From the NCBI RefSeq assembly GCF_014654205.1, contig NZ_BNAW01000045.1:16948-80947 (forward strand): DNA of 64,000 nucleotides, given 5' to 3'. Of the stretch, positions 62,431-64,000 are shown one piece after another (position 1 is the first letter of the stretch; every line of letters starts with the position of its first letter). Both the position numbers and the translations under genes were made by a program. The notes under the pieces are model-generated. The model ran no database searches. It was not told where the DNA came from and was given only the letters and a program-made list of their open reading frames with translations. The stretch is from Amycolatopsis bullii (GTDB lineage: Bacteria > Actinomycetota > Actinomycetes > Mycobacteriales > Pseudonocardiaceae).

Positions 62431-64000
62431 GTGGCTCTCGCGCTGTACCGCAAGTACCGTCCGGCGACCTTCGCCGAGGTCGTCGGTCAGGAGCATGTGA
62501 CCGAACCCCTCCGCACGGCGCTGTCCGCCGGGCGGATCAACCACGCCTACCTCTTCTCCGGCCCACGCGGCTGCGGGAAGACGTCGAGCGCGCGCATCAT
62601 GGCGCGTTCGCTGAACTGCGCCCAGGGCCCGACACCGGACCCGTGCGGCGAGTGCAACTCGTGCAAGGCGCTCGCGCCCGAGGGGCCGGGCAGCGTCGAC
62701 GTCACCGAACTCGACGCGGCCAGCCACGGTGGTGTCGACGACGCCCGCGAGCTGCGCGACAAGGCGTTCTACGCGCCGGCCGAGTCGCGCTACCGGGTGT
62801 TCATCATCGACGAGGCGCACATGGTCACCACGCAGGGCTTCAACGCCCTGCTGAAGATCGTGGAAGAGCCGCCTGAGCACGTCATCTTCATCTTCGCGAC
62901 GACCGAGCCGGACAAGGTGCTCACCACCATCCGCTCGCGCACGCACCACTACCCGTTCCGGCTGATCCCGCCGAGCGCGATGCGCAACCTGCTGGAGCGC
63001 AACATCGCGGCCGAAGGCGTCGAGGTCGAGCCGGCGGTGTACCCGCTGGTCATCCGCGCGGGCGGCGGTTCGGCGCGCGACACGCAATCGGTGCTCGACC
63101 AGCTGCTCGCCGGTGCCGGGCCGGAAGGCGTTTCGTACTCGCGGGCGGTCGCGCTGCTGGGCGTCACCGACGTCGCGCTGATCGACGACATGGTCGACGC
63201 GCTCTCGACCGAGGACGCGGCGACGGTGTTCGGCACGGTCGAGAAGCTCACGGAGGCCGGCCACGAACCGCGCCGGTTCGCCACCGACCTGCTCGACCGG
63301 CTGCGCGACCTGGTGCTGCTGCGCGCGGTGCCGGAGTCCGCGGGCGGGCTGGTGTCCGCGCCGGAGGAGGAGCTGTCGCGGATGGTCGCGCAGGCCGAGC
63401 GGATCGGCCTCGCCACCCTCTCCCGCTACGCCGACATCGTCCACAATGGACTATTGGAGATGCGCGGCGCGACCTCGCCCCGGCTCGTGCTCGAGCTGCT
63501 GTGCGCGCGAATGCTGCTGCCGTCGGTGACCGACGCGGAAAAGGCGCTGCTGGCGCGGATCGAGCGCTTGGAGCGCCGCGCGACCGTCGCGGGCGGAGGC
63601 GGCGCGTCGGCCGAGGGTGGCGTGGAGCCGCCACTGCGCGCGGCGCCGGAGCGCGAGTTTTCGAGGCCTTCGCAGCGAGCGGCCTCGGCGGGCCCGGCAC
63701 CGGTGCCGGAGCCGGTCAAGCCGCCCGGCCGCCCGGCGGTCGAGCCCGCCGCTGTCCCGGCCGCACCTCCTGCGGCCGCACCGGCTGCACCTGCTGCGGC
63801 CCAGCCGGCCGCCGGTGGCGGTGCAGCAGCTGCTCGGCCCCAGCCGGGCGATGGCGGGGTTGCTGCCCGGGCTGCGGCCCATCCCGGCGGGGGTGCGCCT
63901 GCGGGCGCTGCTGCTGCTTCGCCTCAGCCCCGCGATGGGCGTACTGCTGCCCCGGCAGCCCAAGCTCCCGGTGGCGGCGTCGCGGCGGCCGAGCCCCAGT
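62431..64000 (+). CDS. dnaX: DNA polymerase III subunit gamma/tau (3' end outside window)
   Basis: The frame starts at GTG 62431 and stays open past the window end; 523 codons are visible. The AAA+ clamp-loader core has LYRKYRPATFAEVVGQEHV, Walker A FSGPRGCGKTSSARI, a zinc module with C-x8-CGECNSC, Walker B VFIIDEAHMV, sensor TTEPDKVL and the arginine-finger segment GSARDTQSVLDQLL. After about residue 370 the protein becomes Pro/Ala/Gly-rich, the usual linker in actinobacterial tau. It loads the beta clamp in the replisome. Confidence 0.96.
   Translation, partial: MALALYRKYRPATFAEVVGQEHVTEPLRTALSAGRINHAYLFSGPRGCGKTSSARIMARSLNCAQGPTPDPCGECNSCKALAPEGPGSVDVTELDAASHGGVDDARELRDKAFYAPAESRYRVFIIDEAHMVTTQGFNALLKIVEEPPEHVIFIFATTEPDKVLTTIRSRTHHYPFRLIPPSAMRNLLERNIAAEGVEVEPAVYPLVIRAGGGSARDTQSVLDQLLAGAGPEGVSYSRAVALLGVTDVALIDDMVDALSTEDAATVFGTVEKLTEAGHEPRRFATDLLDRLRDLVLLRAVPESAGGLVSAPEEELSRMVAQAERIGLATLSRYADIVHNGLLEMRGATSPRLVLELLCARMLLPSVTDAEKALLARIERLERRATVAGGGGASAEGGVEPPLRAAPEREFSRPSQRAASAGPAPVPEPVKPPGRPAVEPAAVPAAPPAAAPAAPAAAQPAAGGGAAAARPQPGDGGVAARAAAHPGGGAPAGAAAASPQPRDGRTAAPAAQAPGGGVAAAEPQ

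Noticed and set aside
59892..62453. An 853-codon minus-strand frame antisense to the ALF-repeat gene
   Set aside because: Composition is low-complexity Arg/Gly/Val and the plus strand has clear repeats; only the last 291 codons (from 60767) form the spermidine-synthase-like protein.

Overview
The window is 64 kb of very GC-rich, gene-dense chromosome from an actinobacterium. GTG starts, 4-base stop/start overlaps, a conservon operon, a tadA/tadA-associated pair, YbaB/WXG-type genes and the style of the intergenic repeats all point to Pseudonocardiales, most like Amycolatopsis. This assignment is inferred from content only. No prophage, transposase, CRISPR array or natural-product cluster was seen.

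Layout. 1-4.5 kb: 3' end of a HelD-like helicase, an Lrp/AsnC regulator divergent from an APC amino-acid permease, and a diaminopimelate decarboxylase convergent with the permease. 4.6-10.3 kb: a DapA-superfamily aldolase and GntR regulator, divergent from a four-gene PotABCD-type ABC importer. 10.4-13.1 kb: a MerR regulator, then a short threonyl-tRNA synthetase preceded by a leader peptide with three consecutive Thr codons and an attenuator hairpin, then a UPF0303 protein. 13.2-17.5 kb: Tat-exported phospholipase C, M20 amidohydrolase, tadA with its partner, and tRNA-Ser(CGA). 17.6-26.4 kb: accessory genes, including a frameshifted unknown gene, an NmrA-type oxidoreductase, two small helical proteins, a TauD dioxygenase, a SnoaL/LEH-like protein, a CapA-like protein and a large secreted nuclease.

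26.5-33.3 kb is the least ordinary part. A five-gene plus-strand operon has features of type VII secretion substrates (a YxxxE motif, a WxG motif, a YbaB-like protein). It meets head-on a minus-strand operon of two paralogous small coiled-coil proteins, a soluble FtsK/EccC-like ATPase with one active and one degenerate nucleotide-binding site, and a small helical protein. 33.8-37.8 kb: tRNA-Ser(GGA), then a PP2C phosphatase divergent from an N6-adenine methylase with a specificity-subunit-like tail, directly followed by a soluble Ser/Thr kinase; this recalls Pgl/BREX gene content.

38-44.7 kb: lipoprotein L,D-transpeptidase, sugar dehydrogenase with PKD and LGFP repeats, 3-hydroxyacyl-CoA dehydrogenase, and a TetR/deazaflavin-nitroreductase pair separated by a phased operator array. 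44.7-52.1 kb: a NarL-type two-component system, then an OmpR-type two-component system. Its presumptive 11-bp direct-repeat operators occur both at its own divergent promoter and upstream of a GT39 glycosyltransferase. A scrambled methyltransferase pseudogene lies between the kinase and the GT39 gene. 52.7-59.5 kb: SsuABC-like ABC importer followed by a cvnABCD conservon. 59.5-64 kb: SRP RNA, a spermidine-synthase-like gene, an ALF-repeat secreted protein and the 5' part of dnaX.
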